Assembly (NCBI GenBank): GCA_964013895.1
Contig: CAXGYF010000043.1
Span: 1 to 10,419 of the forward strand
Reading direction: 5' to 3'
Source: MedAcidi-G1 sp002713545
GTDB lineage: Bacteria > Actinomycetota > Acidimicrobiia > Acidimicrobiales > MedAcidi-G1
Length of the DNA stretch: 10,419 nucleotides
Below, one piece after another: positions 1 to 7,153 of this stretch (its first letter is position 1; every line of letters starts with the position of its first letter). The notes under the pieces were generated by a model that had not been told where the DNA came from, ran no database searches, and was given only the letters and a program-made list of their open reading frames with translations. The position numbers and the translations under genes were made by a program.

Positions 1-1085
1 GGAGTCCTATGAAAATCCACAGGAGTTGAGATCATAAGCGTGCCTGTAGAGCCGTCAGGCACATCTAGCAGCGCTCCAGAATCATTGAAAGTTTGATCGG
101 CTAAAAGGTCATCTGGTGTATTCACAGGTGCCCAAAAAAGATCTGGTTCAGAGCTAAAAATTTCACTCCATTCATTCAGGGTGCGTGTCGCAAATATTTT
201 ATCCAGTTCGCCAATCAACTCTTTAGCATTTTTAGCACGTGCTGCAGGATCTGAAAACCTTTCATCTTCAATCCACTCTGGATGACCAACGGCTCTTGCT
301 AAAGGTGGCCAATGACGAAAAGGTTCAATTCCCACGAGCCAAAATCGCCTTCCACAGGAAGCTTTGTAGTTGTTCATAGCTGGGTTACCCATACCTTCAC
401 GAGACCCAAGAGCGATTGTTCGGCCCCACATCAGCAGGGCATTCAAGTCAAAGCTGATGGTATAAGCGCCTTGTCGGATGAGAGATGTTTCGACTAGCTG
501 ACCTTTAGAAGATTTCTCCCTTTCAAAGAGAGCAGCTGATATAGCCGCAGCGGCAGACATAGCTGCAGAATGATCACCCATCCCACCACGCTGAAATGGG
601 GGATCAGAATCTTCTGTGCTCAAAAGGCTTGCTATGCCAGAACGGGCCCAAAAGGCACCTACATCAAATGAAGGAAGATCAGCGCTTTCACCTTCCCTTC
701 CATAGGCAGTGATATGACAGTAGATCAGTCTTGGAAAGCGTTCTTCTATTGATTCAAAATCGACGCCCAGTCTTTGGAGGCCTCCCGGTCGAAGATTGGT
801 GATAAAAACGTCGGCATTTTCTAGCAAGTCAAAAAGTATCTCCTTACCTTTATCTTGAGAAAGGTCGACTGCCATTCCACGCTTTGAACGGTTATCCATC
901 TCAAAAACAGGATTAGTCGGCATGTCACCACCAAGCATGAATTGAAAAATTCTGGAAGGGTCACCTTTCGTAGGCTCAATCTTGGTTACGTCAGCACCCC
1001 ATTCTGCGAGTATTCCCGCAGCTGCTGGTCCAGCTACCCAAATACCAAGTTCTACGACTTTAACTCCGTCCATAGGACCGGCCAT
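1..1085 (-). CDS. Family III CoA-transferase (CaiB/BaiF), C-terminus cut by window edge
   Basis: The minus strand reads open from an ATG at 1085 to the window edge, giving 361 residues with no stop; family members are usually about 380-420 residues, so a short C-terminal piece is missing. The N-terminal Rossmann-type half is clear (VVELGIWVAGPAAAGILAEW at residues 10-29, then ADVTKIEPTKGDPSR). It is followed by the AVDLS and ADVFITNLRPGGLQRLG blocks and by YCHITAYGREG. In GGMGDHSAA, Asp171 matches the Asp that forms the acyl-anhydride intermediate in formyl-CoA transferase. GGGAG five bases upstream supports this start; Met5 is an alternative. Family members transfer CoA between carboxylates or, as in alpha-methylacyl-CoA racemase, epimerise acyl-CoAs. 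The sequence does not say which. It is divergent from the phosphatase / acyl-CoA dehydrogenase / thiolase genes, which suggests a shared role in acyl-CoA catabolism. Confidence 0.9.
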   Translation of the reverse strand, partial: MAGPMDGVKVVELGIWVAGPAAAGILAEWGADVTKIEPTKGDPSRIFQFMLGGDMPTNPVFEMDNRSKRGMAVDLSQDKGKEILFDLLENADVFITNLRPGGLQRLGVDFESIEERFPRLIYCHITAYGREGESADLPSFDVGAFWARSGIASLLSTEDSDPPFQRGGMGDHSAAMSAAAAISAALFEREKSSKGQLVETSLIRQGAYTISFDLNALLMWGRTIALGSREGMGNPAMNNYKASCGRRFWLVGIEPFRHWPPLARAVGHPEWIEDERFSDPAARAKNAKELIGELDKIFATRTLNEWSEIFSSEPDLFWAPVNTPDDLLADQTFNDSGALLDVPDGSTGTLMISTPVDFHRT

Positions 1086-1090
1086 ATTTT

Positions 1091-1095
1091 CTCCC
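1091..1095 (-). promoter_or_regulatory. Ribosome binding site of the left CoA-transferase
   Basis: GGGAG on the minus strand lies five bases before the ATG at 1085 and fixes that start. The 94-base gap to the divergent phosphatase gene must carry promoters in both directions, but no convincing -35/-10 pair can be picked out by eye. Confidence 0.6.
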
Positions 1096-1179
1096 TTTCG
1101 AATCCCTAACAAAGACGCTAGGTGTTTTTTGCTGTTATTGCGATTTCAGAGATACAAAGAAATTGGCTACGGTCTATAT

Positions 1180-1737
1180 GTGATTCTTTTTGTATGTACA
1201 GGAAATACATGCCGTTCACCCATGGCAGAAGCTTTTTTAAAGAACAAATTAATAACTACTACTTCAGAAATAGAAGTTTTCTCTGCTGGAACAAATGCGA
1301 AAAGTAATTTAGGTGCCACAAAGGAAGCTATAAAAGTGATGGAAAATTTCGATATTGATCTCTCAAATCACACAACTCACTTATTAGATAAGGACATAGT
1401 TGAAAAAGCAGAATTAATTGTTGCCATGACTAGACCACATGAATTGTCAATCTCAAAAATCCAACAACAAGCACGTAATCGAACTTTTTTAGCTGGAGAA
1501 ATAGTGAGATTGGGATCATTGATATCGAAAATGGAGGAGTTGCCTTCGTTTAAATCGTGGGTAGAAGAATTGCATTCAGCGCGTGGTGGGCATATGACTT
1601 CTGGAAGAGCAGGAGACGAGATCTCTGATCCATTTGATAAACCGTTAGAGGAATATGAAAAAGTAGCTATGCGACTCAACGGAATTTGTGAAGTTTTATG
1701 CAAACTTTTGACTTCTACTGTTAATAAAAACTCGTAA
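1180..1737 (+). CDS. Low-molecular-weight protein phosphatase, YwlE-like (arginine phosphatase signature)
   Basis: A 185-residue cytoplasmic phosphatase of the LMW-PTP / arsenate reductase fold. The P-loop CTGNTCRS lies at residues 6-13, giving the C-X5-R motif with nucleophile Cys6 and Arg12. The general-acid loop is DPFDKPLEEY with Asp150. In Bacillus YwlE the Thr in CTGNT, where tyrosine phosphatases usually have Ile (CLGNICRS), confers phospho-arginine specificity; Thr10 is at that place here. I infer a YwlE-like preference, but actinobacterial homologues are generally annotated only as LMW-PTP. Residues 112-147 (between GEIVRLGS and the DP loop) are long for the family, which is usually about 150 residues. 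The GTG at 1180 was chosen because the P-loop normally starts a few residues from the N-terminus; the reading frame extends upstream to 982 but that part overlaps the opposite-strand gene. No clear ribosome binding site is seen. Its 3' end lies 26 bases before the acyl-CoA dehydrogenase, so co-transcription is likely. Base composition looks more AT-rich than the neighbours. Confidence 0.85.
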   Translation: MILFVCTGNTCRSPMAEAFLKNKLITTTSEIEVFSAGTNAKSNLGATKEAIKVMENFDIDLSNHTTHLLDKDIVEKAELIVAMTRPHELSISKIQQQARNRTFLAGEIVRLGSLISKMEELPSFKSWVEELHSARGGHMTSGRAGDEISDPFDKPLEEYEKVAMRLNGICEVLCKLLTSTVNKNS

Positions 1738-1763
1738 GACTTTTGAGACGCTACCGTTTTATA

Positions 1764-2975
1764 GTGGAGTTTTCTAAGAGTAACCAAGAGGAAAGTTTTG
1801 CCGAAGAGGTAAGAACTTGGCTTGAAGAACATCTGGTTGGAGAGTTTTCCGAACTCCGTAATCGCGGTGGGACGGGACGTGAAGATATACCTATAGAAAT
1901 TCTGTTGGAATGGGAAAAAGAGCTAGCTGAAGGTGGATGGCTTGGGCTCGACTTTCCAGAAGAACTAGGTGGTCGTAATTGCTCATTGTTCGAACAGGTG
2001 ATCTTCCACCAGACCTACGTTGAGGCCAGGGCCCCAGGTCGTATACCAAATATAGGTGTAACTCTGCTGGCTCCAACTCTCGTAGCCTATGGAACGCATG
2101 AGCAACAGACTCGTTTTATCCCAGAGATATTAAAAGGCAACGAATTTTGGTGTCAGGGTTATTCAGAACCAGATGCAGGGTCGGATCTAGCAAATATCTC
2201 AACTCGAGCGATGAAAGAAGGAGATCAGTGGGTTATTAATGGTCAAAAAATTTGGACTTCACTTGCTCAGTATTCTGACTGGATTTTTGTGTTGTGTAGA
2301 ACAGGCGCGGAGGCAACACGGCATCAGGGGCTTTCATATCTGCTAGTACCCATGGAGCAGAATGAGATAGAAATCCGTCCAATAGTTCAGATCACGGGTG
2401 GTTCTGAATTCAATGAAGTTTTTTTCAATGATGCGCGAACGGAAGGCCACTTGGCGGTTGGAGAGCCGGGGAGTGGATGGTCAGTAGCTATGGGAACGCT
2501 TGCTTTCGAAAGAGGGGCATCAACTCTTGGGCAGCAAACAGCCTTTAGTCAGGAACTAGATGAATTGATTCAAATAGCCGAGCAAACCGGTGCAGTAACT
2601 GATCCTGTGGTCAGACAAGAGTTAGCGAAAAGTTTTTCCGAATTGCAGATTATGCGTTACAACCAAATGAGGATGCTCTCATCTTTAAGTAGAGGAGGCG
2701 TGCCGGGACCGGAAATGTCTATAGGGAAACTTTATTGGGCCTCTTGGCATCGCCGTTTAGGAGAATTGGGAATAAAAATTCGCGGAAGCTCAGGGATGAT
2801 AGGTGTAGAAGCAACTCCACCTTTAGATGATTCCTTGAATCACGGTTATTTACTGGACTCTTTACAACGAACGTTTCTTTACAGTCGTGCACACACTATC
2901 TATGCCGGTTCTAACCAAGTGCAAAGAAATATTATTGGTGAAAGGGTGTTAGGTCTACCAAGAGAGCCCCGCTAG
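1764..2975 (+). CDS. Acyl-CoA dehydrogenase (FadE type)
   Basis: A 403-residue flavoprotein that would introduce an alpha,beta double bond into an acyl-CoA and pass electrons to an electron-transfer flavoprotein. The N-terminal helical domain begins FSKSNQEESFAEEVRTWLEE, close to the usual FS-x-Q-FA-EVR-WL start. The FAD/substrate block follows (WCQGYSEPDAGSDLA at about 129-143, then INGQKIWTS). The middle strand EFNEVFF is typical, and the C-terminal block reads IYAGSNQVQRNII then GERVLGLPR. In MCAD-type enzymes the catalytic Glu lies in IYEGT; here that residue is Ala381, as in many actinobacterial FadE proteins, so the base may be elsewhere or the enzyme may work as a hetero-oligomer. The GTG at 1764 is preferred on family alignment; a TTG at 1743 would add seven residues. 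Neither has a good ribosome binding site. It is followed after 54 bases by thiolase. Confidence 0.92.
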   Translation: MEFSKSNQEESFAEEVRTWLEEHLVGEFSELRNRGGTGREDIPIEILLEWEKELAEGGWLGLDFPEELGGRNCSLFEQVIFHQTYVEARAPGRIPNIGVTLLAPTLVAYGTHEQQTRFIPEILKGNEFWCQGYSEPDAGSDLANISTRAMKEGDQWVINGQKIWTSLAQYSDWIFVLCRTGAEATRHQGLSYLLVPMEQNEIEIRPIVQITGGSEFNEVFFNDARTEGHLAVGEPGSGWSVAMGTLAFERGASTLGQQTAFSQELDELIQIAEQTGAVTDPVVRQELAKSFSELQIMRYNQMRMLSSLSRGGVPGPEMSIGKLYWASWHRRLGELGIKIRGSSGMIGVEATPPLDDSLNHGYLLDSLQRTFLYSRAHTIYAGSNQVQRNIIGERVLGLPREPR

Positions 2976-3029
2976 GACTGGTTGATGCCTTATGGAAGAT
3001 ATTCTAAAGTTTGAAGATTAGGAGAAACT

Positions 3030-4181
3030 ATGAATGAAGCGTACATAGTTGATGCAGTTAGAACCCCAACTGGACGAAAAGGCGGAGGTCTCGCAGAAGT
3101 CCATCCTGCTGATATGGGAGCTCATGTCATAAGTTCCATTTTAGAGCGAAACGCAGTTGACCCTAATTTGGTAGAAGACGTCATATTTGGATGTGTCGAC
3201 ACTTTAGGCCCTCAAGCAGGGGATATAGCTAGAACAGCTTGGCTTGCAGCAGGCTTGCCCGAGACTGTTCCGGGTACGACAATTGATCGTCAATGCGGAT
3301 CCGGTCAACAAGCAGTTAGTTTCGCTGCGATGGGTGTCTGGGCGGGGGTTCAGGATCTTGTCGTAGCAGGTGGAGTTCAAAATATGAGCATGATCCCAAT
3401 AGGGATGGCCTTAGAAGCAGGAATCCCGTTAGGCCACGATGACCCTTTTTCAGGTTCTGAGGGTTGGGTTGAACGATATGGAACGCAAGAAATATCACAA
3501 TTCAGAGGAGCGGAGATGATTGCTGAAAAATGGGATATTTCGAGAGGGAAGATGGAAGAGTTCGCTTTTGAGAGCCATCAAAGGGCCTCAACTGCTATAG
3601 ATGAAGGACGTTTCGACAACGAGATCGTCCCTATATCTCAAACGGAAATGGATGAAGGTCCTCGACGTGATATTTCTATGGACCGGATGAGCACTTTAAA
3701 TCCACTTGTTGAAGGAGGGCGATTAACAGCAGCTCTTGCCAGTCAAATAAGCGATGGAGCGGCTGCACTGCTTATTGCTTCCGAAAAAGCTGTAAAAGAG
3801 TTTGGATTAACGCCAAGAGCCAGGATTCATCATGTAAGTGTGAGAGGTGATGATCCGGTTTTCATGCTTACTGGACCGATACCTGCAACTGCCTATGCAT
3901 TGGATAAAACGGGAATGTCTATTGATGATTTTGATCTATTTGAATGCAATGAAGCATTCGCTCCTGTGCCTCTAGCTTGGATGAAAGAATTAAAAGTGCC
4001 ACATGAAAAAGTAAACGTTAATGGAGGTGCTATTTCTCTTGGGCACCCATTGGGTTGTTCCGGAGCAAAGCTCATGACAACTTTGTTGAACGAGCTTGAA
4101 AGAAGTGGCGGTCGTTGGGGGTTGCAGACTATGTGTGAAGGTGGCGGTCAAGCCAACGTTACAATTATTGAAAAAATCTAA
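3030..4181 (+). CDS. Thiolase (acetyl-CoA C-acyltransferase)
   Basis: A 383-residue, full-length thiolase. It would cleave a 3-ketoacyl-CoA with CoA to give acetyl-CoA (or propionyl-CoA) plus a shortened acyl-CoA, or condense two acetyl-CoA in reverse. The nucleophile is Cys89 in DRQCGSGQQAV; NEAF lies at 307-310; the histidine is His339 in ISLGHPLGCSG; the proton-relay Cys369 is in MCEGGGQAN. The N-terminus AYIVDAVRTPTGRKGG is canonical, so all catalytic elements are present. An AGGAG five bases before the ATG is the best ribosome binding site in the plus-strand series. The preceding acyl-CoA dehydrogenase suggests a beta-oxidation role over biosynthetic condensation. It ends six bases from the stop of the convergent crotonase gene, with no space for a conventional terminator between them. 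Confidence 0.95.
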   Translation: MNEAYIVDAVRTPTGRKGGGLAEVHPADMGAHVISSILERNAVDPNLVEDVIFGCVDTLGPQAGDIARTAWLAAGLPETVPGTTIDRQCGSGQQAVSFAAMGVWAGVQDLVVAGGVQNMSMIPIGMALEAGIPLGHDDPFSGSEGWVERYGTQEISQFRGAEMIAEKWDISRGKMEEFAFESHQRASTAIDEGRFDNEIVPISQTEMDEGPRRDISMDRMSTLNPLVEGGRLTAALASQISDGAAALLIASEKAVKEFGLTPRARIHHVSVRGDDPVFMLTGPIPATAYALDKTGMSIDDFDLFECNEAFAPVPLAWMKELKVPHEKVNVNGGAISLGHPLGCSGAKLMTTLLNELERSGGRWGLQTMCEGGGQANVTIIEKI

Positions 4182-4187
4182 TTAAGA

Positions 4188-5207
4188 TCACTTAACAAGA
4201 GCATCTACCAAACCCCATTTGAGTGCAGTAGTAGCGTTGACACGCTCTCCAGTTAGGCACATTCTTGCAGTTAATTGCTTTCCAATTCTTCTGCTTATAC
4301 TCACCGTACCTCCCGCTCCGGGTATTAAACCCATACCTACTTCAGGGAGAGAGAACCATGCGTCTTTGCTGGCTTCAACATGACTAGCAAAAGCAGCTAA
4401 CTCAACTCCCGCACCTATTGCAGCCCCATTTACTCGTACGGTAATTCTTTCAGAAAGGAGGTCTAACCAGGGAGCGGCATTAGCAATTGATCTGATCATG
4501 TGCCCAGTTGCGGAATTTTCAACAGTCCCAAATTCTGCTGGATCGCCTCCTATGCAAAAAGTTGATCCTTTCCCAGTTATGAGAATCGATCGGTTGTCTC
4601 CTTCAGTTGCGAGACCTCTGAGAGCTTCAACTAAGGAATCTCTCATAGAAGCCGAAAAAGCATTTTTAAGTTTTGGACGGTTTAACTGGAGTTCTACGTG
4701 TTCAGATTCAGCATTAACCAGAACAGTTGGGCTCGTTTCATCAGGTCTAACTCTGCGACCTCTTCCATCTAACCATTTTTTAAACTCATTTCCATTTTGC
4801 AAAGTTCCGTATGAAACTGACTCAAGCAGCAATCCAAGATCTGTGGAAAGATTCTCAGTATGTCTTAAAACCTGACAGCAAATCACAGAAGCAATCGGGT
4901 TCAGAGAAATGGATTCGAGAAGAGCGTGTAGTTCTTTTTCTGAATCGACGACAATGTCCACATAGGATGAGGCGTTTCCGTTGCCTGAAAGTTCTATTAA
5001 AACTGCCGGTATGCCTTGAAGTAATCTTGAGGAGCTTTCCGATAACTCGTGAGCTTCGTTGATTACCAGTACCGGTAATTCATTTCTCCAATCGAATCTA
5101 AGATCAGCAGTTTGTTTGATTAAAGCATCCGAAAGATCTTCTGCTTCCCACAGAACAAACGAATTGCTTGAAGGGGTATCAGCGCTTTGGTTAGATAGTT
5201 GAACCAT
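4188..5207 (-). CDS. Crotonase-fold enoyl-CoA hydratase/isomerase with apparently permuted domain order
   Basis: A 339-residue protein whose C-terminal half (about 160-339) is a crotonase core: VELQLNRPKLKNAF, then the oxyanion-hole strand FCIGGDPAEF, then GAAIGAGVELAAF and FSLPEVGMGLIPGAGGT. Glu269 and Glu289 match the two catalytic glutamates of enoyl-CoA hydratase (rat Glu144 and Glu164), so hydratase activity is plausible. The chain stops right after ALKWGLVDALVK, where ordinary crotonases continue with 50-70 residues of helices. A segment like those helices appears near the N-terminus: VDIVVDSEKELHALLESI (83-100), then NPIASVICCQVLR and the helix ending EFKKWLDGR (to 149). I read this as a circular permutation or fused part-copies. 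Residues 1-80 are unassigned. The start overlaps the synthetase stop by 17 bases, pointing to translational coupling. The stop abuts the thiolase stop, so the short C-terminus is not caused by a frameshift with the rest lying downstream. Confidence 0.85.
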   Translation of the reverse strand: MVQLSNQSADTPSSNSFVLWEAEDLSDALIKQTADLRFDWRNELPVLVINEAHELSESSSRLLQGIPAVLIELSGNGNASSYVDIVVDSEKELHALLESISLNPIASVICCQVLRHTENLSTDLGLLLESVSYGTLQNGNEFKKWLDGRGRRVRPDETSPTVLVNAESEHVELQLNRPKLKNAFSASMRDSLVEALRGLATEGDNRSILITGKGSTFCIGGDPAEFGTVENSATGHMIRSIANAAPWLDLLSERITVRVNGAAIGAGVELAAFASHVEASKDAWFSLPEVGMGLIPGAGGTVSISRRIGKQLTARMCLTGERVNATTALKWGLVDALVK

Positions 5208-6714
5208 CGCCTACAGCAACCAGCTTTTCTTTTAAAACTCTTCTCAAGAGTTTCCCTGTTTCGTTGTAGGGGAGTTCGTTCAAGAAAATAATCTCATCAG
5301 GTGTTCTATTCGAACGAAGTTGTTCTTTAACATAACTTTTTAGCTCTTCTTCAGCGACTCTTTGTTCTTGGTGTAAAACAATAGTTGCCACAATTTTTTC
5401 GCCCCACTGCTGATCAGGAACTCCTATAGCTGCGGCATCTGCTACTGCATTGTGTTGTAGTAAGACTTCCTCAATTTCGCCAGGAGATATATTTTGCCCG
5501 CCTTTGACTATCACGTCATCAATTCTTCCTGTCACAAAAAGATAGCCCCCGCTATCAAGCCATCCCCCGTCATGAGTCGGGAACCAACCATCTTCGGTAA
5601 GAGTTAATTGTGACCCTTTGTACTCTCCAGAAACTTGTTCACCTCTAACCCATATTTCTCCTGATTCATCGACTGGAAGTTCATTTCCTTCTTCGTCTCT
5701 GATGGAAACCTCAATGGAAGGCAAAGGTTTGCCAACTGAACTAATTCTTTTACGAACTAACTCATCAGAGCTAGAAAATGCTTCTCTGTGTTCTTCAGGT
5801 CCAAGTAGAGCAACAGTAGAACTTGTCTCGGTTAAACCATAGGCATTCACAAAATTTGTATCCGGTAGAAGCTCTAAGGCGGTCTCAATAGTAGGTTGAG
5901 GCATTTTTCCACCTCCATAAGAAAGAGCTCTGAGTGTGGGGAGACCCTGTGAATTGGGGCCTTCGGAAACAAGATGGTCGACGATACGAGAAAGCATTGT
6001 TGGGACAACCATGGCACTAGTGATTGATTCTGAACGAACTAGTTCGATCCATTTTTCAGCATCAAATTCTGGGAGCTGAACCACACGTCTGCCTGCATAG
6101 AGATTAGAGAGGGTAGCGGCAATGCCCGCAATGTGATAAGGGGGAACACTTATTAAGGCTGCTTCTTCTTCACCTGCGCTCATAAATTCGACTGAACCAA
6201 GAATGTAAGAAACCAGATGACGTTGACGAAGAACCGCCGCTTTTGGCTCTCCAGTTGTGCCGCTTGTAAAGAGTAAAATTGCCGTGTCTTCCCCATCCAT
6301 GTTCCAGTCTGTTGAAATTTCAATTTCGGGGTCAATAGAGGTAATAAGGTCATCACGGGTAAATGAATTAACCTCCAAAGTATTTGAAATTCTTTCTTTT
6401 GTATCTGGCTGCATTAACGCAATCGAAGGTGAAATTCTTTCCAATAAAGCATTCAGTTCTTGATCTGTTAAACGGTAATTCAATGGCACGAAAGGAAGCC
6501 CTGCCCAAGAAGCTCCAAAAAGACAAATCGGCAGCGAAGGTGAAGTTATATCTATCATTGCCACATTCTCAACATTCGCATTTCGAAATCGTTCAGCTGC
6601 CGCTCCCGCATTGTCGAAAATCTGTTTAACAGTAAGACCGTCGTTCAACGATCCAACTGCTATTCGGTCACCGAAACCTCCGGCAGCCATTTCAAGAAGC
6701 ATCATTAAGTTCAC
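5191..6714 (-). CDS. AMP-forming acyl-CoA synthetase (class I adenylate-forming)
   Basis: A 507-residue enzyme that would activate a carboxylic acid to acyl-AMP and then to acyl-CoA. The P-loop is LLFTSGTTGEPKAAVL (147-162). The A5 motif is NAYGLTETSS (290-299). The A7/A8 hinge region runs from HDGGWLDSGGYLFVTGRIDD (381-400) into KGGQNISPGEIEE. The catalytic lysine of the C-terminal lid is Lys488 in NETGKLLRR. The ribose-binding Asp of the usual TGD motif appears as HDGG with Asp382. Length is normal for fatty- or aryl-acid CoA ligases; the substrate cannot be told. The start is a GTG at 6714 supported by AGGTG five bases upstream; internal ATGs at residues 4 and 5 lack such a site. It follows the small three-cysteine gene by 21 bases and overlaps the crotonase gene, so the three form one operon. 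Confidence 0.93.
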   Translation of the reverse strand: MNLMMLLEMAAGGFGDRIAVGSLNDGLTVKQIFDNAGAAAERFRNANVENVAMIDITSPSLPICLFGASWAGLPFVPLNYRLTDQELNALLERISPSIALMQPDTKERISNTLEVNSFTRDDLITSIDPEIEISTDWNMDGEDTAILLFTSGTTGEPKAAVLRQRHLVSYILGSVEFMSAGEEEAALISVPPYHIAGIAATLSNLYAGRRVVQLPEFDAEKWIELVRSESITSAMVVPTMLSRIVDHLVSEGPNSQGLPTLRALSYGGGKMPQPTIETALELLPDTNFVNAYGLTETSSTVALLGPEEHREAFSSSDELVRKRISSVGKPLPSIEVSIRDEEGNELPVDESGEIWVRGEQVSGEYKGSQLTLTEDGWFPTHDGGWLDSGGYLFVTGRIDDVIVKGGQNISPGEIEEVLLQHNAVADAAAIGVPDQQWGEKIVATIVLHQEQRVAEEELKSYVKEQLRSNRTPDEIIFLNELPYNETGKLLRRVLKEKLVAVGDGSTI

Positions 6715-6719
6715 GTTTG

Positions 6720-6724
6720 CACCT
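6720..6724 (-). promoter_or_regulatory. Ribosome binding site deciding the GTG start of the acyl-CoA synthetase
   Basis: AGGTG on the minus strand, five bases from the GTG at 6714. The alternative ATG codons a few residues in have only AACTTA before them, so the GTG is favoured. Confidence 0.55.
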
Positions 6725-6735
6725 AAATCTATTAG

Positions 6736-7041
6736 TCAGTCAGAAGCTGGCAGAGGTTTGGCATCTTTTAATTCAAGAGCATTTCCATCAGCCCCTAAAG
6801 AGCCTGCCCCAGGTTTTGTGCAAAGAACTTCTATCGTGTCTTCATTATCTACATAGCGTTTACCTAATTGTGTGCCATCCCCACTGTCATCCAACTCTCC
6901 AGAAATAGGATCGCTACCTGCTTCGACCATTTCTACACCCCCGCAAGTAAGAGAAACTTCGCCCTCGGGTCCTTTCACAACGATTACTTCCGTGTCACAG
7001 ACACTGCTAGCCCATCTACCTCCAGCCTTAAGTAGCGCCAT
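6736..7041 (-). CDS. Small conserved-looking protein with three cysteines, function unknown
   Basis: A 101-residue soluble protein, first gene of the operon leading to the acyl-CoA synthetase. There is no signal peptide or membrane segment. The N-terminus is MALLKAGGRW, with Cys15 in SSVCDTEVIVV, Cys33 in SLTCGGVEMVE and Cys74 in EVLCTKPGAGSL. The C-terminus is LKDAKPLPASD. Single Cys residues followed by Asp, Gly and Thr, with several Gly turns, suggest a small beta-rich fold; Cys15, Cys33 and Cys74 could bind a metal, but the usual C-x2-C knuckles are absent. From memory, similar short proteins starting with a KAGGRW-like motif occur beside acyl-CoA ligase genes in Actinobacteria, without known function. 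The ATG at 7041 has an excellent GGAGG seven bases upstream; a TTG-started extension to 7080 is unsupported. A carrier, chaperone or regulatory partner of the ligase is speculation. Confidence 0.82.
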   Translation of the reverse strand: MALLKAGGRWASSVCDTEVIVVKGPEGEVSLTCGGVEMVEAGSDPISGELDDSGDGTQLGKRYVDNEDTIEVLCTKPGAGSLGADGNALELKDAKPLPASD

Positions 7042-7048
7042 TGGATTT

Positions 7049-7053
7049 CCTCC
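7049..7053 (-). promoter_or_regulatory. Strong ribosome binding site of the 101-residue gene
   Basis: GGAGG on the minus strand, within GGGGAGG, seven bases before the ATG at 7041. It is the strongest such site in the window and rules out the longer TTG-started version of the protein. Confidence 0.75.
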
Positions 7054-7070
7054 CCATTTGTTAAATAGTC

Positions 7071-7094
7071 TTTCAATCAAGATAATTGATGAAA
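7071..7094. promoter_or_regulatory. Inverted repeat in the divergent intergenic region, possible operator
   Basis: TTTCAATCAA (7071-7080) and TTGATGAAA (7086-7094) form an inverted repeat around GATAA, with one unpaired A in the left arm; the inner ATCAA/TTGAT is perfect. It lies in the 112-base gap between the divergent small-protein operon and the second CaiB-like gene, where an operator for a regulator controlling both would be expected. An AT-rich TAATTT (7124-7129) could be a -10 for the rightward gene, but its -35 is poor. No regulator gene is in the window, and chance cannot be excluded for so short a repeat. Confidence 0.3.
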
Positions 7095-7153
7095 CTGTGA
7101 TTCAGTACCACTCTGGGGCAAGATAATTTAGATTAAAGTACGATTTTAGACTC

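Noticed and set aside
982..1179. N-terminal extension of the phosphatase reading frame from an ATG at 982
   Set aside because: It overlaps the well-supported start of the opposite-strand CoA-transferase and would put about 66 unrelated residues before a P-loop that normally lies at the very N-terminus.
1743..1763. TTG start adding seven residues to the acyl-CoA dehydrogenase
   Set aside because: The family N-terminus aligns from the GTG at 1764, and neither start has a good ribosome binding site; kept only as an alternative.
1377..1832. Minus-strand open frame of 151 residues across the phosphatase / dehydrogenase junction
   Set aside because: It lies opposite the conserved phosphatase DP loop and the dehydrogenase N-terminus, and shows no motif of its own.
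4150..4230. Frameshift or premature stop as the cause of the short crotonase C-terminus
   Set aside because: The sequence beyond the stop is the intact 3' end of thiolase, ending MCEGGGQAN..., so no lost crotonase segment lies there; the missing helices appear at the N-terminus instead.
4498..4875. Plus-strand open frame of 125 residues inside the crotonase gene
   Set aside because: It is the antisense of a gene with clear catalytic motifs, has no recognisable domain and is Ser/Pro-rich as such shadows tend to be.
7042..7080. Longer version of the 101-residue protein from a TTG at 7080
   Set aside because: No ribosome binding site precedes it, it would run through the strong GGAGG at 7049-7053, and the added residues are unlike the rest.
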